A stretch of DNA of 64,000 nucleotides from Pseudopelobacter sp964542535 (GTDB lineage: Bacteria; Desulfobacterota; Desulfuromonadia; Geobacterales; Pseudopelobacteraceae), in the NCBI GenBank assembly GCA_964542535.1, contig CAZIUE010000005.1, forward strand, positions 169,812-233,811. Direction: 5' to 3'. Position numbers and translations under genes: made by a program. Below the pieces are notes generated by a model. It searched no databases. It saw nothing but the letters and a program-made list of their open reading frames with translations, and was not told where the DNA came from. Each line of letters starts with the position of its first letter. The first letter of the stretch is position 1. Below, in pieces: positions 32,499-41,855 of this stretch.

Positions 32499-32527
32499 AC
32501 AATACGAAAGAAGACGATTATTGTCAA
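32499..32527 (-). promoter_or_regulatory. sigma-70-type promoter of metX
   Basis: Minus-strand TTGACA (32522-32527) and TATTGT (32499-32504) are separated by exactly 17 bases, just upstream of the S-box. Confidence 0.7.
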
Positions 32528-32649
32528 CGAAATATGCCGACGGCCACAAGGAATACGGTCGGAAAACCGCTGGAAAACAGGGGGGCCATCTGCTATAGTC
32601 GGCCCGATGTAAAGGACCGGGAATCGAGCCCTTCGTGAGGAGACCTTTC

Positions 32650-33705
32650 ATGAGAAAACCGTACATGCTGCTTGTCCTGCTGCTCCTGTCCCTCTCCTTC
32701 GGTTGTGCCCGCAACCACTTCAACGTGCCCGTGGAAAGCTACGCCAGCAGGGTGCGGGTTCTGGGAGTGGCCCCCATCGTTATCGACGAGGAATCGGACA
32801 TACGTCACCCCCAGAGGGAACAGCTGATTTCCCTGATAGCACAGTTCAACCGCGCCTGCGAAGCGCAACTCATCGGCAGGCTGAAGGATACCGGCAATTA
32901 CTACAATGTATCGCTTCTGGAGGGGGAGGCCCGCTCGATCCTCCCCGGGTTGCTCTTCCGCCGCGAAAAACGGGACGACGCCTCGATCCAGTACAACAAG
33001 TACTTCTGGAAGAGCGACGAACTGCGCGCCTATATCACCAGAAACAAGCTGGACGCGGTCATGCTGATCGTGGTCAGCGGACTGACCAGAAATGACAGAA
33101 TCTACTCGAACACCAGACTGTCGTCGCTAGCCGGCGACTACAACTACCTGATCATGACCGCCCAGATCCTGGACGCCAACGGAGCGGTGCTGTGGGAATA
33201 CCCGAACTTCCGCGGCCACATCAGCTCGTACGAGCCGATGGTGGCCCTGCAGTACCCCGACTTCAGCGAGGCCGAGGCCAACGGCCTGGAAAAGGCCAAC
33301 ATCAAGTTCAGGAGCATCGACGGGATCAGGCGCGGGCTCAACCAGAGGCGCAAGGACCTGCTGCGGCGCGAGACCAGGGAGAGCGAGACCTATGCCCGGC
33401 AGTTCGACGAGATGATCTCGTATCTCAGGTACGATGCGCCGCAGGGCAGTGCCGCTCCGGCGCCGGACAAGGCCCAGCCGACGGCCGCGCCTGCCTTGAC
33501 GCCTCCGGCCACTCCGGCCACTCCGGTCGCACCCGCGACACCGGCTCTGCCGCCTGAGACGCAACCGCTTTCCCTGCCGGCTCCGGCAACAGCGGCGCCG
33601 GCCGCCGTTGCTCCACCGGCGCCCGAGGACGGTACCCCCGCAACGCCGATAGACGACGCTGCCGCCCTGGAGGAAATCGTGCCCGCGCCGGAGGGGAGCA
33701 AGTAA
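32650..33705 (+). CDS. uncharacterised lipoprotein with Ala/Pro-rich tail
   Basis: The 351-residue product has a lipoprotein signal ending in LSLSFGC, so it is lipidated and probably held in the outer or inner membrane facing the periplasm. Residues about 20-260 form a mixed alpha/beta region of unknown family. The last ~90 residues are a low-complexity Ala-Pro-Thr linker (TPPATPATPVAPATP) ending in an acidic patch. Start 32650 follows GAGGAG. Divergent from metX. I do not recognise a function; a cell-wall-spanning linker is possible. Confidence 0.75.
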   Translation: MRKPYMLLVLLLLSLSFGCARNHFNVPVESYASRVRVLGVAPIVIDEESDIRHPQREQLISLIAQFNRACEAQLIGRLKDTGNYYNVSLLEGEARSILPGLLFRREKRDDASIQYNKYFWKSDELRAYITRNKLDAVMLIVVSGLTRNDRIYSNTRLSSLAGDYNYLIMTAQILDANGAVLWEYPNFRGHISSYEPMVALQYPDFSEAEANGLEKANIKFRSIDGIRRGLNQRRKDLLRRETRESETYARQFDEMISYLRYDAPQGSAAPAPDKAQPTAAPALTPPATPATPVAPATPALPPETQPLSLPAPATAAPAAVAPPAPEDGTPATPIDDAAALEEIVPAPEGSK

Positions 33706-33746
33706 CCCCACGACCAGCCGCCCCATGGCGACCACCCGAATACAGC

Positions 33747-33780
33747 GACGCCCCTCCGGAGAGAATGCCGGAGGGGCGTC
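33747..33780. terminator. 13-base-stem inverted repeat between convergent genes
   Basis: GACGCCCCTCCGG / CCGGAGGGGCGTC with an 8-base loop, between the lipoprotein gene and cobI. No T-run on either side, so it may be a factor-dependent or weak terminator. Confidence 0.55.
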
Positions 33781-33806
33781 GTGCGTTACGATACCGGCGA
33801 GCGCGG

Positions 33807-34511
33807 CTACGGTTTCCTGATGATCATCAGCGACAGATAATCGGGCGTGTGGCCGGCCATGGCATCGACGCCGGTCAGCACCCTCTGACGGTTGCTGCCG
33901 ACCCGCTCCACGAAGAGCGCGCTCCCGTCGCGGCCGCACTGTTTCAACAGCTCCAGGATCTCAGCGTAGAGCGGCTTTACCTTGAGCAGTACCACGGTTT
34001 CGAACTCCCGGAGCGCGCGCCTGATCGCCTCGATTCCGGCCGTTGCCGGAATGATCACGATCTTCTCCTCCGCTTCCGCCAGGGGCACCCCGGCAACGGC
34101 TGCGGCGGTGTTGATGCTGGAGATGCCCGGCACGATCTCCACCGGGACGGCCGGATAGGTCTCGCGGAAGATGCGCAGCAGATAGATAAAGGTGGAGTAG
34201 AGCAGGGGATCGCCGATGGTGATGAAGGCCACGTCCTTGCCCGCTCCGATGCGCTGGGCCATCAGCGCCGCCGCTTCCTCCCAGGCAGGGACCAGGCGCG
34301 AGCGGTCGGAGGTCATGGGGAACTGGTGAATGATCAGCTCCTGACGTCCCTCGTCCACGAACTGGCGCACCGTCTCGTGGGCCACGCTGGCCTCGCCGGG
34401 GGTGGAGACCGGCGCCAGGATCACATCGGCCTGGCGCAGGATGCGCTCGGCTTTTCTCGTCAGGAGTTCCGGATCGCCCGGACCGACTCCCACTGCATAC
34501 AGTGTTGCCAT
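33807..34511 (-). CDS. cobI: precorrin-2 C20-methyltransferase
   Basis: The 234-residue SAM-dependent methyltransferase belongs to the CobI/CbiL group. It adds a methyl group at C20 of (cobalt-)precorrin-2 in cobalamin ring synthesis. Landmarks are LYAVGVGPGDPELLTRKAERIL, ADVILAPVS, DVAFITIGDPLLYSTFIYL, VEIVPGISS and AEEKIVIIPA. The start ATG shares a base with the stop of the preceding cbiET gene, so translation is coupled. Whether the pathway is the aerobic or anaerobic one cannot be told from these two genes, but the context favours anaerobic. Confidence 0.88.
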   Translation of the reverse strand: MATLYAVGVGPGDPELLTRKAERILRQADVILAPVSTPGEASVAHETVRQFVDEGRQELIIHQFPMTSDRSRLVPAWEEAAALMAQRIGAGKDVAFITIGDPLLYSTFIYLLRIFRETYPAVPVEIVPGISSINTAAAVAGVPLAEAEEKIVIIPATAGIEAIRRALREFETVVLLKVKPLYAEILELLKQCGRDGSALFVERVGSNRQRVLTGVDAMAGHTPDYLSLMIIRKP

Positions 34512-35731
34512 CAGTGTCTGCTCCCCTTGTGGGCTGTGATGATATAGACCGGGTTCTGGGCTTCGAACAGCTTGTACTCGGTCAGTTTGCGGGTCCGCGA
34601 GATGTTGACGCAGCTGGCCTCCACCTCGTAGCCGTGATCCTCCAGGTACTCCACCGACTTGGCCAGGGTGTCCAGGGTGACGGCGTTCAGCACGATCAGC
34701 CCCTCCGGTTTGAGGCGCCGGTCTACGGTGTCGATGATCTCCTCCAGCCGGCCGCCGGCCCCGCCGATGAAGACCCGGTCCGGATCGGGCAGGTCGTCCA
34801 GTCCATCGGGGGCCAGGGCCTCCACCAGCTTGATGGTGCGGGCGCAGAACTTCTTCAGATTTTCCCGGATAAAGCCGGCGCAGGCAGGGTTGCGCTCCAG
34901 GGCGAAGATGCGTCCGTTGGGCATCAGGTTGGAGGCCTCGATGGACACGGAACCGCTCCCCGCGCCGAGATCCCACATCACCAGGTCGTCCTGCAACTGG
35001 AGTTTGGCGAGCGTAACCGCCCGCACCTCCTGCTTGGTGATCAGCTTTTTGACGGTCTGGAACTCGTCATCGGCGATGCCGATCAGGGGGTAGTGGGTCA
35101 GGTTCGGCTCATAGGTCTTGATCAGGATCAGGATGTTCAGGTCGGACGGCTTCATCTCCATGAGGCCGCGAACGTCGGTACGGGTAAATTTTTCGCTTGC
35201 CAGCCCCAGGTCTTCGCAAAGCCAGGCTTCGTACCCCTCGGCGCCCCGCTCGATCATCTCCCGGGCAATGGCTGCCGGAGTGTTGATCCTGTCAGTCAGG
35301 ACACAGGCCTTCTCGGCGGCCACGATCTTGTCCACCGCGGCATTCATCCCCCTGCCATGCACCGACACGAAGATGGAGTCATCCCAGGGCTCCTTGATGC
35401 GCGAGAAGGCGTACTGCATGCTGGTGACGTTGGCGAAGATGGCGATGCGTTCCTTGGGCAGGTTGCGCAGCAGGAAGCGGGAGATGCCGAAGAAGTTGGG
35501 GTCTCCGGAGGCCAGGATGACCACCCGCTTCTCCGTTTCCTTGAGGAACTCCAGCAGTTCGGCCAGGGGCCCCAGTACCATCTTGCTGCCGCCATAGGCC
35601 GGAAAGATGTCCAGGTGGCGCTGGTGGCCGATCATCACGTCGCTCCTGTCAATGACCGCCAGGGCAGTGGTGCTGAACCCCTCCCACCCCTCGATGCCGG
35701 CGCCGACCAGATATATCTTGTGCTGTGCCAT
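34511..35731 (-). CDS. cobL: fused precorrin-6Y methyltransferase/decarboxylase CbiE-CbiT (CobL)
   Basis: The 406-residue protein has an N-terminal CbiE methyltransferase half (IYLVGAGIEGWEGF, VILASGDPNFFGI) and a C-terminal CbiT half (about 215-406) with QEVRAVTLAKLQL, the SAM motif VMWDLGAGSGSVSIE and FIGGAGGRLEEI. Together they methylate C5 and C15 and decarboxylate the acetate side chain in corrin synthesis. The fused arrangement is the CobL form. The ribosome-binding site is weak. It precedes cobI with a 1-base overlap. Confidence 0.9.
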   Translation of the reverse strand: MAQHKIYLVGAGIEGWEGFSTTALAVIDRSDVMIGHQRHLDIFPAYGGSKMVLGPLAELLEFLKETEKRVVILASGDPNFFGISRFLLRNLPKERIAIFANVTSMQYAFSRIKEPWDDSIFVSVHGRGMNAAVDKIVAAEKACVLTDRINTPAAIAREMIERGAEGYEAWLCEDLGLASEKFTRTDVRGLMEMKPSDLNILILIKTYEPNLTHYPLIGIADDEFQTVKKLITKQEVRAVTLAKLQLQDDLVMWDLGAGSGSVSIEASNLMPNGRIFALERNPACAGFIRENLKKFCARTIKLVEALAPDGLDDLPDPDRVFIGGAGGRLEEIIDTVDRRLKPEGLIVLNAVTLDTLAKSVEYLEDHGYEVEASCVNISRTRKLTEYKLFEAQNPVYIITAHKGSRH

Positions 35732-35846
35732 GGTAATAGTCCCAGATGGGTTAGTGGATCGAACGGCGCACACTATAGCATCTCGCAGCGGAAAAATCAC
35801 CGCAAGAATGGACAGGGGCGGCACGGACGGTGTCGGGGGCTTTCCC

Positions 35847-37004
35847 CTATCCCCTCCGGTTTCCCCCGGTACGTTCCTCCGCAGGGGGCACCACAGCAGG
35901 CGGTTCCTCGCGCCCCGTGCTTCCGGCCGCGTCACCGCCTTTTTTCTTAATGGATTCGATGGCCTTGATGACATCGCCGAACTCCACGCAGCCGGTCTCT
36001 TCCGGGATGATGGAGAAGCGGGGCGCGCCGTAGCCATGGATACGGGAGCTGTTCTCAAGTACCAACCCCAGCGTTTCGCCCCTGTCGGACAGATCCAGCC
36101 GGCTCCTGACCTGGGCGATATGGCCGCTGGACGACACTCCCAGGTCGAGGGTCAGAGAAAAATCGAATCCATCCAGAAGCTTGTCCAGGGTCGCACGGTC
36201 GGAAACCGCCGCGAGGAGGCCCTGCTCCTTTTCCTCCAGCACCCCTTCCCGCAGCAGAACCGCGGACACGGCGTTCAGCCATTCGACGATGAGATCAAGG
36301 CTCTCTCCCCGCCCCAGGTTGAGCCGGATACGCCGTCTGACCCCCTCCTCCCGGTCGGCCGCCGCCAGGGGCAGTTCGCTGATGCGGGCAGGGTCCAGCC
36401 TGGAAACGGTCTTGAGGGCAGTGTCCCTGAATGCCTTGTTCATGGCAACCAGGTTCCGGGTCGCGACGTTTCTTCCGCCCAGAATCCGGGAAAGCCGGCC
36501 GGATGCCTCGGATTCGTCCTTAAGCAGCTCAGGGACCGAAATCCTGATCAGCTTCCCCCTCACCTGCGCGTCAGCCGGTGAAGCAACATCCAGCAGGGTG
36601 TGCAGCAGGGACGGGCCAAGGTAGATGGTCTGGCTGGCGTAATCAACCAGCAGGGGTAACCGCAGAGAGACGTCCGTGTTGTCCCTGCTGTAGCGCAGAT
36701 CGTAGAGCGCCTCGGTTTTCCCGGCAGCGATGTCCACGGTGCCCGTAACGCCAACGGAAAAGCCGCGGGCGATATCCAGCAGCCTTTCAGAGTTCCTGAT
36801 GCTCGTGGCGGCGGTGAGCGTATCGTCAAGTCGCCGCAGCTTCAGCTGCTGAATACTGCTCGTGCTGCGGTAGTTCCATCCGGTGGCATCGAAGCTTCTG
36901 GTCAAAGCTTGACTGAGCTCTTCCCGGGCAGGCAGGCTGCCGGCGCAGCCGGTAAAGCAGACCATCGTCATGCCCAGACAGGCCAGGGTCATCCATCGTG
37001 TCAT
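35847..37004 (-). CDS. uncharacterised lipoprotein (385 aa)
   Basis: The signal MTRWMTLACLGMTMVCFTGC carries a lipobox with the lipidated Cys near residue 20. The rest is a soluble, probably periplasmic, protein with a beta-rich middle (ALYDLRYSRDNTDVSLRLPLLVD) and a charged C-terminus. No family is recognised, although the repeated strand pattern resembles outer-membrane carrier or LolA-like folds only vaguely. Start 37004 follows AAGGAG. Same strand as the rhomboid gene upstream, 174 bases apart. Confidence 0.72.
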   Translation of the reverse strand: MTRWMTLACLGMTMVCFTGCAGSLPAREELSQALTRSFDATGWNYRSTSSIQQLKLRRLDDTLTAATSIRNSERLLDIARGFSVGVTGTVDIAAGKTEALYDLRYSRDNTDVSLRLPLLVDYASQTIYLGPSLLHTLLDVASPADAQVRGKLIRISVPELLKDESEASGRLSRILGGRNVATRNLVAMNKAFRDTALKTVSRLDPARISELPLAAADREEGVRRRIRLNLGRGESLDLIVEWLNAVSAVLLREGVLEEKEQGLLAAVSDRATLDKLLDGFDFSLTLDLGVSSSGHIAQVRSRLDLSDRGETLGLVLENSSRIHGYGAPRFSIIPEETGCVEFGDVIKAIESIKKKGGDAAGSTGREEPPAVVPPAEERTGGNRRG

Positions 37005-37178
37005 CGTCGCTCCTTTGTAGAGATACAATCCTGAATTGGGGACAAACCGCGGGGGGCGTACGGCAGGTACGCCCGCCTGGTGAAGGTGAGGCTCTCCGGC
37101 CTCGGGCTACCATAGCACGCGTACCGTCTCAGCCAAGGTAAAAAAAAGGACCGCCACGATTTCTCGCCGCCATGCCGG

Positions 37179-38804
37179 TCAGCGGAACCAATCCACGGGC
37201 TTGCCGATCTCCGCCGCCATGCCGTTCGCCTCGACAATCTTATCCCGTGCCTGCTGGAGCAGCATCTCGTCCTGAATCTCCAGAGCCCGGGCAAAAAGCG
37301 TCCACCCCTCCCGCTTCAGCTCCAGATACCTGCCGAGCAGAGCCTGGCGGGCATGGAGCCCCTGTTTCGTCGGCCTGAGGGCGTTCAGCTTTTCATCCAA
37401 CTCCTCGTAGGTCCTCACATGCCGCCGGGCGTATTCTCCAGCTTCGGCCGTGTCGGCCGCGGGTCCCTTTTCAGCGAGGCTCTTCCCCTGTTCGGCCAGC
37501 CGTTTTTCCCGCTCGCCGATCTCCCTTGTCAGCGCGATCATGCTCTCCAGGGTCCGGTATTCCGGTCCGGGCCGCGGCGCGACCGCGACCGTGAAAGCGG
37601 TGCCGGCAATGACCAGGACAATACCCAGGCCGACGCTGCCCGTAATCCAGCGCACCCCCGTGCCCAGCAGACGGGGAGGAATCTCCGTGGCCCACCCCAG
37701 CAGCAGCCCCGCGGCCAGGCCGCCGACATGGGCCGCGTTGTCGATGCCGCTGCTCCTGAACCCGTTCACCAGGGTGTAACAGCCGTAGGCAACCACCGCG
37801 GTCAGGAGCTGGCGCCGCGCCCCCCTGGTCAGGAGCTGCCGGTCCGTGGCCAGAAACGATATCACCGCGCCAAGGACACCGAATACGGCACCGGACGCGC
37901 CCACGCTGATGGCGGTGGGAGAGGCCACCAGGCTTCCGGCGGCCCCTGCCAGAGCCGAGAGCAGGTAGATGCACAGAAAGGCCCAGCTTCCGTAAATCCG
38001 CTCCGCGAGCCTGCCGAAGATGCACAGGGCAACCATGTTCGCCGCGAGATGGACGCAGCCGCTGTGCAGAAAACTGTAGCTCAGCATGCGCCACCACTCG
38101 CCGCTGGTCGTCAGGGGAGAAAAGTTTCCACCCACTTCCTTCAACCTGCTCGCGGCCAGGGAACTCCACTCCGCGCCGGACAGGGCCAGCAGAGCATACA
38201 CGATCGAATTCAGGGCGAGGAGCGTCCAGACCACGGGAGTGCCCCCCGGAAGTTCCTCCAGGCGCTGCTTCAGCTCCAGGCGGGCAGCCCGGAGGGAACT
38301 TAAGGAGGAATCCCGCAGCCGGGGAAGCCTTGCCTCAAGGCGCTCTGCCGTGCGCTCGTCGTAACAGACCAGCAGGGCCTGCCAGCACCCTTTCTCCAGC
38401 GGCAGAACAAAGCTGACGACCCTGCCCGAGCGACTGAGGTTGCGCACCGCGGAGAGCGGAAAAACCTCGCTGCGCCTGGCCAGGGAAAACAGGGAGCGAC
38501 GGCGGGCGGTTATTTCGATCTGGTCCCCGGTGATCCTGACGACGCCCTTGCCCCGGAAACGGTTATCCCGGGCGGTATAGGTCTTGAAACCGATATTGAC
38601 CCTCAGGGCAACGTCCGTCCGCACCGGAGGCGGCTCTACGGGCCTATCCCCGGATTGCTGCCGCGGAAGGGGGGAAATGGAAAGGAGAAAAGAGCCCCTG
38701 CACCGGGGACAGAGGGTACGGGTCCCTTCAGGAGGCAGGGAATGACGCGGCACGTCCTTGCCGAAGCCGCAGTGTGGACAGGTGATAGTCCGCTGTTCTG
38801 ACAT
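37179..38804 (-). CDS. rhomboid protease with N-terminal zinc ribbon
   Basis: The 541-residue protein starts with a zinc-ribbon (ITCPHCGFGKDVP...LCPRCRGSF, about 8-40) of the MJ0042 type. A beta-rich PH-like part (about 65-165) follows, then a rhomboid membrane domain with FLHSGCVHLAANM, the active serine in VGASGAVFGVLG and the histidine in NAAHVGGLAAGL. A C-terminal coiled, charged region (about 415-541) is predicted to be soluble. This is the second rhomboid in the window and is built differently from the first. Substrate unknown. Confidence 0.85.
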   Translation of the reverse strand: MSEQRTITCPHCGFGKDVPRHSLPPEGTRTLCPRCRGSFLLSISPLPRQQSGDRPVEPPPVRTDVALRVNIGFKTYTARDNRFRGKGVVRITGDQIEITARRRSLFSLARRSEVFPLSAVRNLSRSGRVVSFVLPLEKGCWQALLVCYDERTAERLEARLPRLRDSSLSSLRAARLELKQRLEELPGGTPVVWTLLALNSIVYALLALSGAEWSSLAASRLKEVGGNFSPLTTSGEWWRMLSYSFLHSGCVHLAANMVALCIFGRLAERIYGSWAFLCIYLLSALAGAAGSLVASPTAISVGASGAVFGVLGAVISFLATDRQLLTRGARRQLLTAVVAYGCYTLVNGFRSSGIDNAAHVGGLAAGLLLGWATEIPPRLLGTGVRWITGSVGLGIVLVIAGTAFTVAVAPRPGPEYRTLESMIALTREIGEREKRLAEQGKSLAEKGPAADTAEAGEYARRHVRTYEELDEKLNALRPTKQGLHARQALLGRYLELKREGWTLFARALEIQDEMLLQQARDKIVEANGMAAEIGKPVDWFR

Positions 38805-39232
38805 ACGGGATGCTCCACGCTCAAGCTCCCTGCCGGTCTACGGCGCGGCACTGGCTCATCCTGGCCGTCCCGGGGACGAGGAGGGATCAGGGGGAGCGCC
38901 GGACCGGGACCAGCCCGGGAACGTTTTGAATAAAAAACCACTCACAAAATACCGTTCCCCCCATCAAGCGTCAATCCATATCATGACACAAGCAGGACGG
39001 TGGGTTCCGAACCCTCCGGCAGCAGCAGCCGGCCGTTACGGCAGGAACTCCACCCGAATCCGCCCTGTGATCCCGCGATATTCTCTCGTATTCCACCCCG
39101 GCTGTTGAAACACCGCGATTTAGATGGAAACTGGAAGAGTCACCGGATCACCGGAGGCCATGTCCCTGACAAGCCGCGGGGCCCGGGAAGCCGCACGCAT
39201 GTGCCGCACACGAACGGAGGAGGTGTCTCAGG
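38805..39232. other. intergenic region without a supported gene
   Basis: A 428-base gap between the divergent rhomboid and sugar-dehydrogenase genes. It presumably contains both promoters. I see no clear promoter, hairpin or small gene that stands out. Confidence 0.5.
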
Positions 39233-40915
39233 ATGGCAAAACAGGTAAGTGCCGAGCACCCCGCGCAGGCGGAGGACTATTCGGTCAGCCCGGCTGGAGA
39301 GAAGTTCGCGATTCCCCGGAGGACGGCGTACGAAGAGGAGTACCGGCGCATCGAGGAGCTGGTGGCCAGGGCGAGGGGCGAGGGGAAGGAGATCGTGGTC
39401 GTCATGGGGGTGGGATTCGTGGGGGCCGTCATGGCGGCCATCATCGCCGACACCAGAGGCAAGGGGGGGCATCCGTCCAAATTCGTCATCGGCTGCCAGC
39501 GGCCCAGCACCCGGAGCTTCTGGAAAATCCCGCTCCTCAACCGGGGCGAACCTCCCGTCAAGGCGGAAGATCCCGAAGTGGAACAGATCATCAGGCGCTG
39601 CGTGCTGGAAAAACAGAGCCTGGTCGCCACCTTCACCAGCGACTGTCTCAGGCTGGCAGACTGCGTCGTGGTGGACGTGCAGTGCGACTACCGCAAGAAA
39701 AGCCTGGGCAACATGCGCGCCGGCGAAGCGGACATGGCTGCCCTGGAGGGGACCATGCGTACCATCGGCATGCGCATCCAGCCCTCCTGCCTGGTACTGA
39801 TCGAGACGACCGTAGCGCCGGGCACCACCGAGTTCGTGGCCTGGCCGATCCTGAAGAAGGCCTTTGCCGCACGGGGCATCGACTCCGTTCCGCTGCTGGC
39901 CCACAGCTTCGAGCGGGTCATGCCCGGCAGGCACTACGTCTCCAGCATCCGCGATTTCTGGCGGGTCTGCTCCGGCTGCAACGCCGAAGCCAGGAAGCGG
40001 GTGGTGCGCTTTCTCAAGGAGGTGCTCAACACCAAAGAGTATCCCCTGACGGTCATGGACCGCCCGATCGAGTCGGAAACGACGAAGATCGTCGAAAATT
40101 CCTACCGGGCAACGATCCTGGCTTACCTGAACGAGTGGAGCCTGTTCGCCGAACGGAACGGTGTAGATCTGGTCAAGGTGATCGACGCCATCAGGATGCG
40201 CCCCACCCACAGCAACATGATATTCCCCGGCCCCGGGATCGGCGGTTACTGCCTGCCCAAAGACGGCGGCCTCGGCTACTGGTCCTACCGGCACATCCTG
40301 GGCTTCGAGGATGGGGAGAGCGTCTTCAGGATCACTCCCCTGGCGATCGACATCAACGACACACGGGCCCTGCATGTGGCGCAACTGACCCGGGACGCCC
40401 TGCGCAACATGGGACGGTACATCGCCGGCGCCGACGTACTGATCTGCGGGGCCAGCTACCGCCAGGACGTGGGTGACACCCGCTACAGTGGCAGTGAGAT
40501 GGTTGTGCGCAAGCTCACCGAGATGGGGGCGGAAATGCGCGTGCACGACCCCTACGTGGAGCACTGGTACGAACTGGAGAGCCAGGATGTCTACCCCTCT
40601 CCCGGGAGTTCCTGGAAACGGTTCTTCCGTAACCAGGCGGGCCTGGAGAACATTCGGGTCCAGAACAACCTTGCCGCGGCACTCAAGGGGGTGGAGGCGG
40701 TCATCTTCGCCGTGCCCCATTCCCCCTACCTGAAACTGGAACCGGAGGAGATCGTGGAGTGGACCGGCAAACCGCTGGCGGTGATCGACTGTTACGGCAT
40801 GCTGCCCGACACGGCCATCCGCCGCTATTTCGAGCTGGGGTGCGAGGTCAAGGCCCTGGGACGCGGCCACATCCAGCGCATCAAGGAAGAGGTTCGCAAA
40901 GGAAGGCACCACTGA
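39233..40915 (+). CDS. nucleotide-sugar (UDP-glucose/GDP-mannose-type) dehydrogenase
   Basis: The 560-residue enzyme belongs to the UDP-glucose/GDP-mannose dehydrogenase superfamily, which oxidises a nucleotide sugar to its uronic acid. It has an NAD-binding motif VVMGVGFVGAVMAA, KIVENSYRATILAYLNEW, the catalytic-cysteine motif IGGYCLPKDGG and CGASYRQDVGDTRYS. It is ~120 residues longer than typical family members; the extra length includes the first ~50 residues and a C-terminal insertion. It stands alone, with GGAGGAGG before the ATG. The sugar substrate cannot be told. Confidence 0.85.
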   Translation: MAKQVSAEHPAQAEDYSVSPAGEKFAIPRRTAYEEEYRRIEELVARARGEGKEIVVVMGVGFVGAVMAAIIADTRGKGGHPSKFVIGCQRPSTRSFWKIPLLNRGEPPVKAEDPEVEQIIRRCVLEKQSLVATFTSDCLRLADCVVVDVQCDYRKKSLGNMRAGEADMAALEGTMRTIGMRIQPSCLVLIETTVAPGTTEFVAWPILKKAFAARGIDSVPLLAHSFERVMPGRHYVSSIRDFWRVCSGCNAEARKRVVRFLKEVLNTKEYPLTVMDRPIESETTKIVENSYRATILAYLNEWSLFAERNGVDLVKVIDAIRMRPTHSNMIFPGPGIGGYCLPKDGGLGYWSYRHILGFEDGESVFRITPLAIDINDTRALHVAQLTRDALRNMGRYIAGADVLICGASYRQDVGDTRYSGSEMVVRKLTEMGAEMRVHDPYVEHWYELESQDVYPSPGSSWKRFFRNQAGLENIRVQNNLAAALKGVEAVIFAVPHSPYLKLEPEEIVEWTGKPLAVIDCYGMLPDTAIRRYFELGCEVKALGRGHIQRIKEEVRKGRHH

Positions 40916-40938
40916 TCAGGGGTACGGCCAGATGCGGC

Positions 40939-40973
40939 AACGGCCCCCCGGACAGGCCGGGGGGCCGTTGTTA
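40939..40973. terminator. terminator between sugar dehydrogenase and rubrerythrin genes
   Basis: AACGGCCCCCCGG / CCGGGGGGCCGTT, 13-base stem and 5-base loop, followed by TGTTATT on the plus strand. It lies between two convergent genes. Confidence 0.8.
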
Positions 40974-40996
40974 TTCATCGCGGGATGCGGCCGGTT

Positions 40997-41539
40997 CTAG
41001 AAATAGCGCTTCAGCAGGCCGGCGAAAACCTGTCCGTGGCGAGCCTCGTCCTTGCACATTTCGTGAACGGTGTCATGAATGGCATCGTAGTTCAGCTGCT
41101 TCGCCCTGACGGCCATCTCCTTCTTACCCTTGCAGGCACCGTTTTCAGCCTCGACGCGGGCGGCCAGATTGGCCCTGGTATCGGCCTTGACCACCTCGCC
41201 CAGAAGTTCACCGAACTTGGCGGCATGCTCGGCCTCTTCGAAGGCGATGCGCTTGTAGGCTTCCGCCACCTCAGGGTATCCTTCGCGATCGGCCTGGCGG
41301 CTCATGGCCAGGTACATGCCGACCTCGGTACACTCACCCATGAAATGGGCCTTGAGCCCCTCAACAAGCTCCGCGTCGATCCCCTGGGCTACCCCGATCC
41401 TGTGCTCGTCGGCCCAGCTGAGGGTCTCTTCTCCCCTCTCGGAAAACTTGTCAGCGCCGGCCTTGCACTGGGGACATTCAGCAGGGGGGGCGGCACCTTC
41501 AAAAACATAGCCACAGACAGCGCACACAAATTTCTTCAT
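40997..41539 (-). CDS. reverse rubrerythrin
   Basis: The 180-residue protein has the rubredoxin knuckle at the N-terminus (CAVCGYVFEG...CPQCKAG) and a diiron ferritin-like domain after it, with Glu/His ligands in FEEAEHAAKF and KDEARHGQ. This order is reversed compared with classical rubrerythrin. The family reduces hydrogen peroxide (and sometimes oxygen) in anaerobes, receiving electrons via rubredoxin-type donors such as the tandem-rubredoxin oxidoreductase at 25.6 kb; that link is inference. A ribosome-binding site AAGGAGGAG precedes the ATG. Confidence 0.9.
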   Translation of the reverse strand: MKKFVCAVCGYVFEGAAPPAECPQCKAGADKFSERGEETLSWADEHRIGVAQGIDAELVEGLKAHFMGECTEVGMYLAMSRQADREGYPEVAEAYKRIAFEEAEHAAKFGELLGEVVKADTRANLAARVEAENGACKGKKEMAVRAKQLNYDAIHDTVHEMCKDEARHGQVFAGLLKRYF

Positions 41540-41629
41540 CGTCTCCTCCTTGGGGTTGTAGTTAGTTCAAGCGCAGTGTTCGCGCGCAACATGCCAGGCC
41601 CACAAAGGACCAAATCAATCTTTTATGTC

Positions 41630-41658
41630 TTTTTATACGCGATTTTTCCTTCTGTCAA
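41630..41658 (-). promoter_or_regulatory. sigma-70-type promoter of the rubrerythrin gene
   Basis: Minus-strand TTGACA (41653-41658) and, after 17 bases, TAAAAA (41630-41635). The surrounding 100 bases are clearly AT-rich compared with the rest of the window. Confidence 0.55.
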
Positions 41659-41727
41659 CATAAAAATCGCATCAATGGTCGGACCAGTTCCGGTCGAATA
41701 TCTTGGGAGCAGCCGCGAAACGCCACG

Positions 41728-41774
41728 AAAAAAGCGCCGGAGAGTCCTGTCTGTACAGGGCTTCACGGCGCTTT
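41728..41774 (-). terminator. terminator after typA
   Basis: Minus-strand AAAGCGCCG pairs with CGGCGCTTTTTT, enclosing a second hairpin CCTGT/ACAGG. A run of six T residues follows. Confidence 0.8.
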
Positions 41775-41855
41775 GATCATGCCTTACTGCCGGCTGTGAA
41801 CCGAGGGGAAGCGACCGCTGCCGGTTTACTCCTCTCCCTCAGCCCCTCACCAAAT

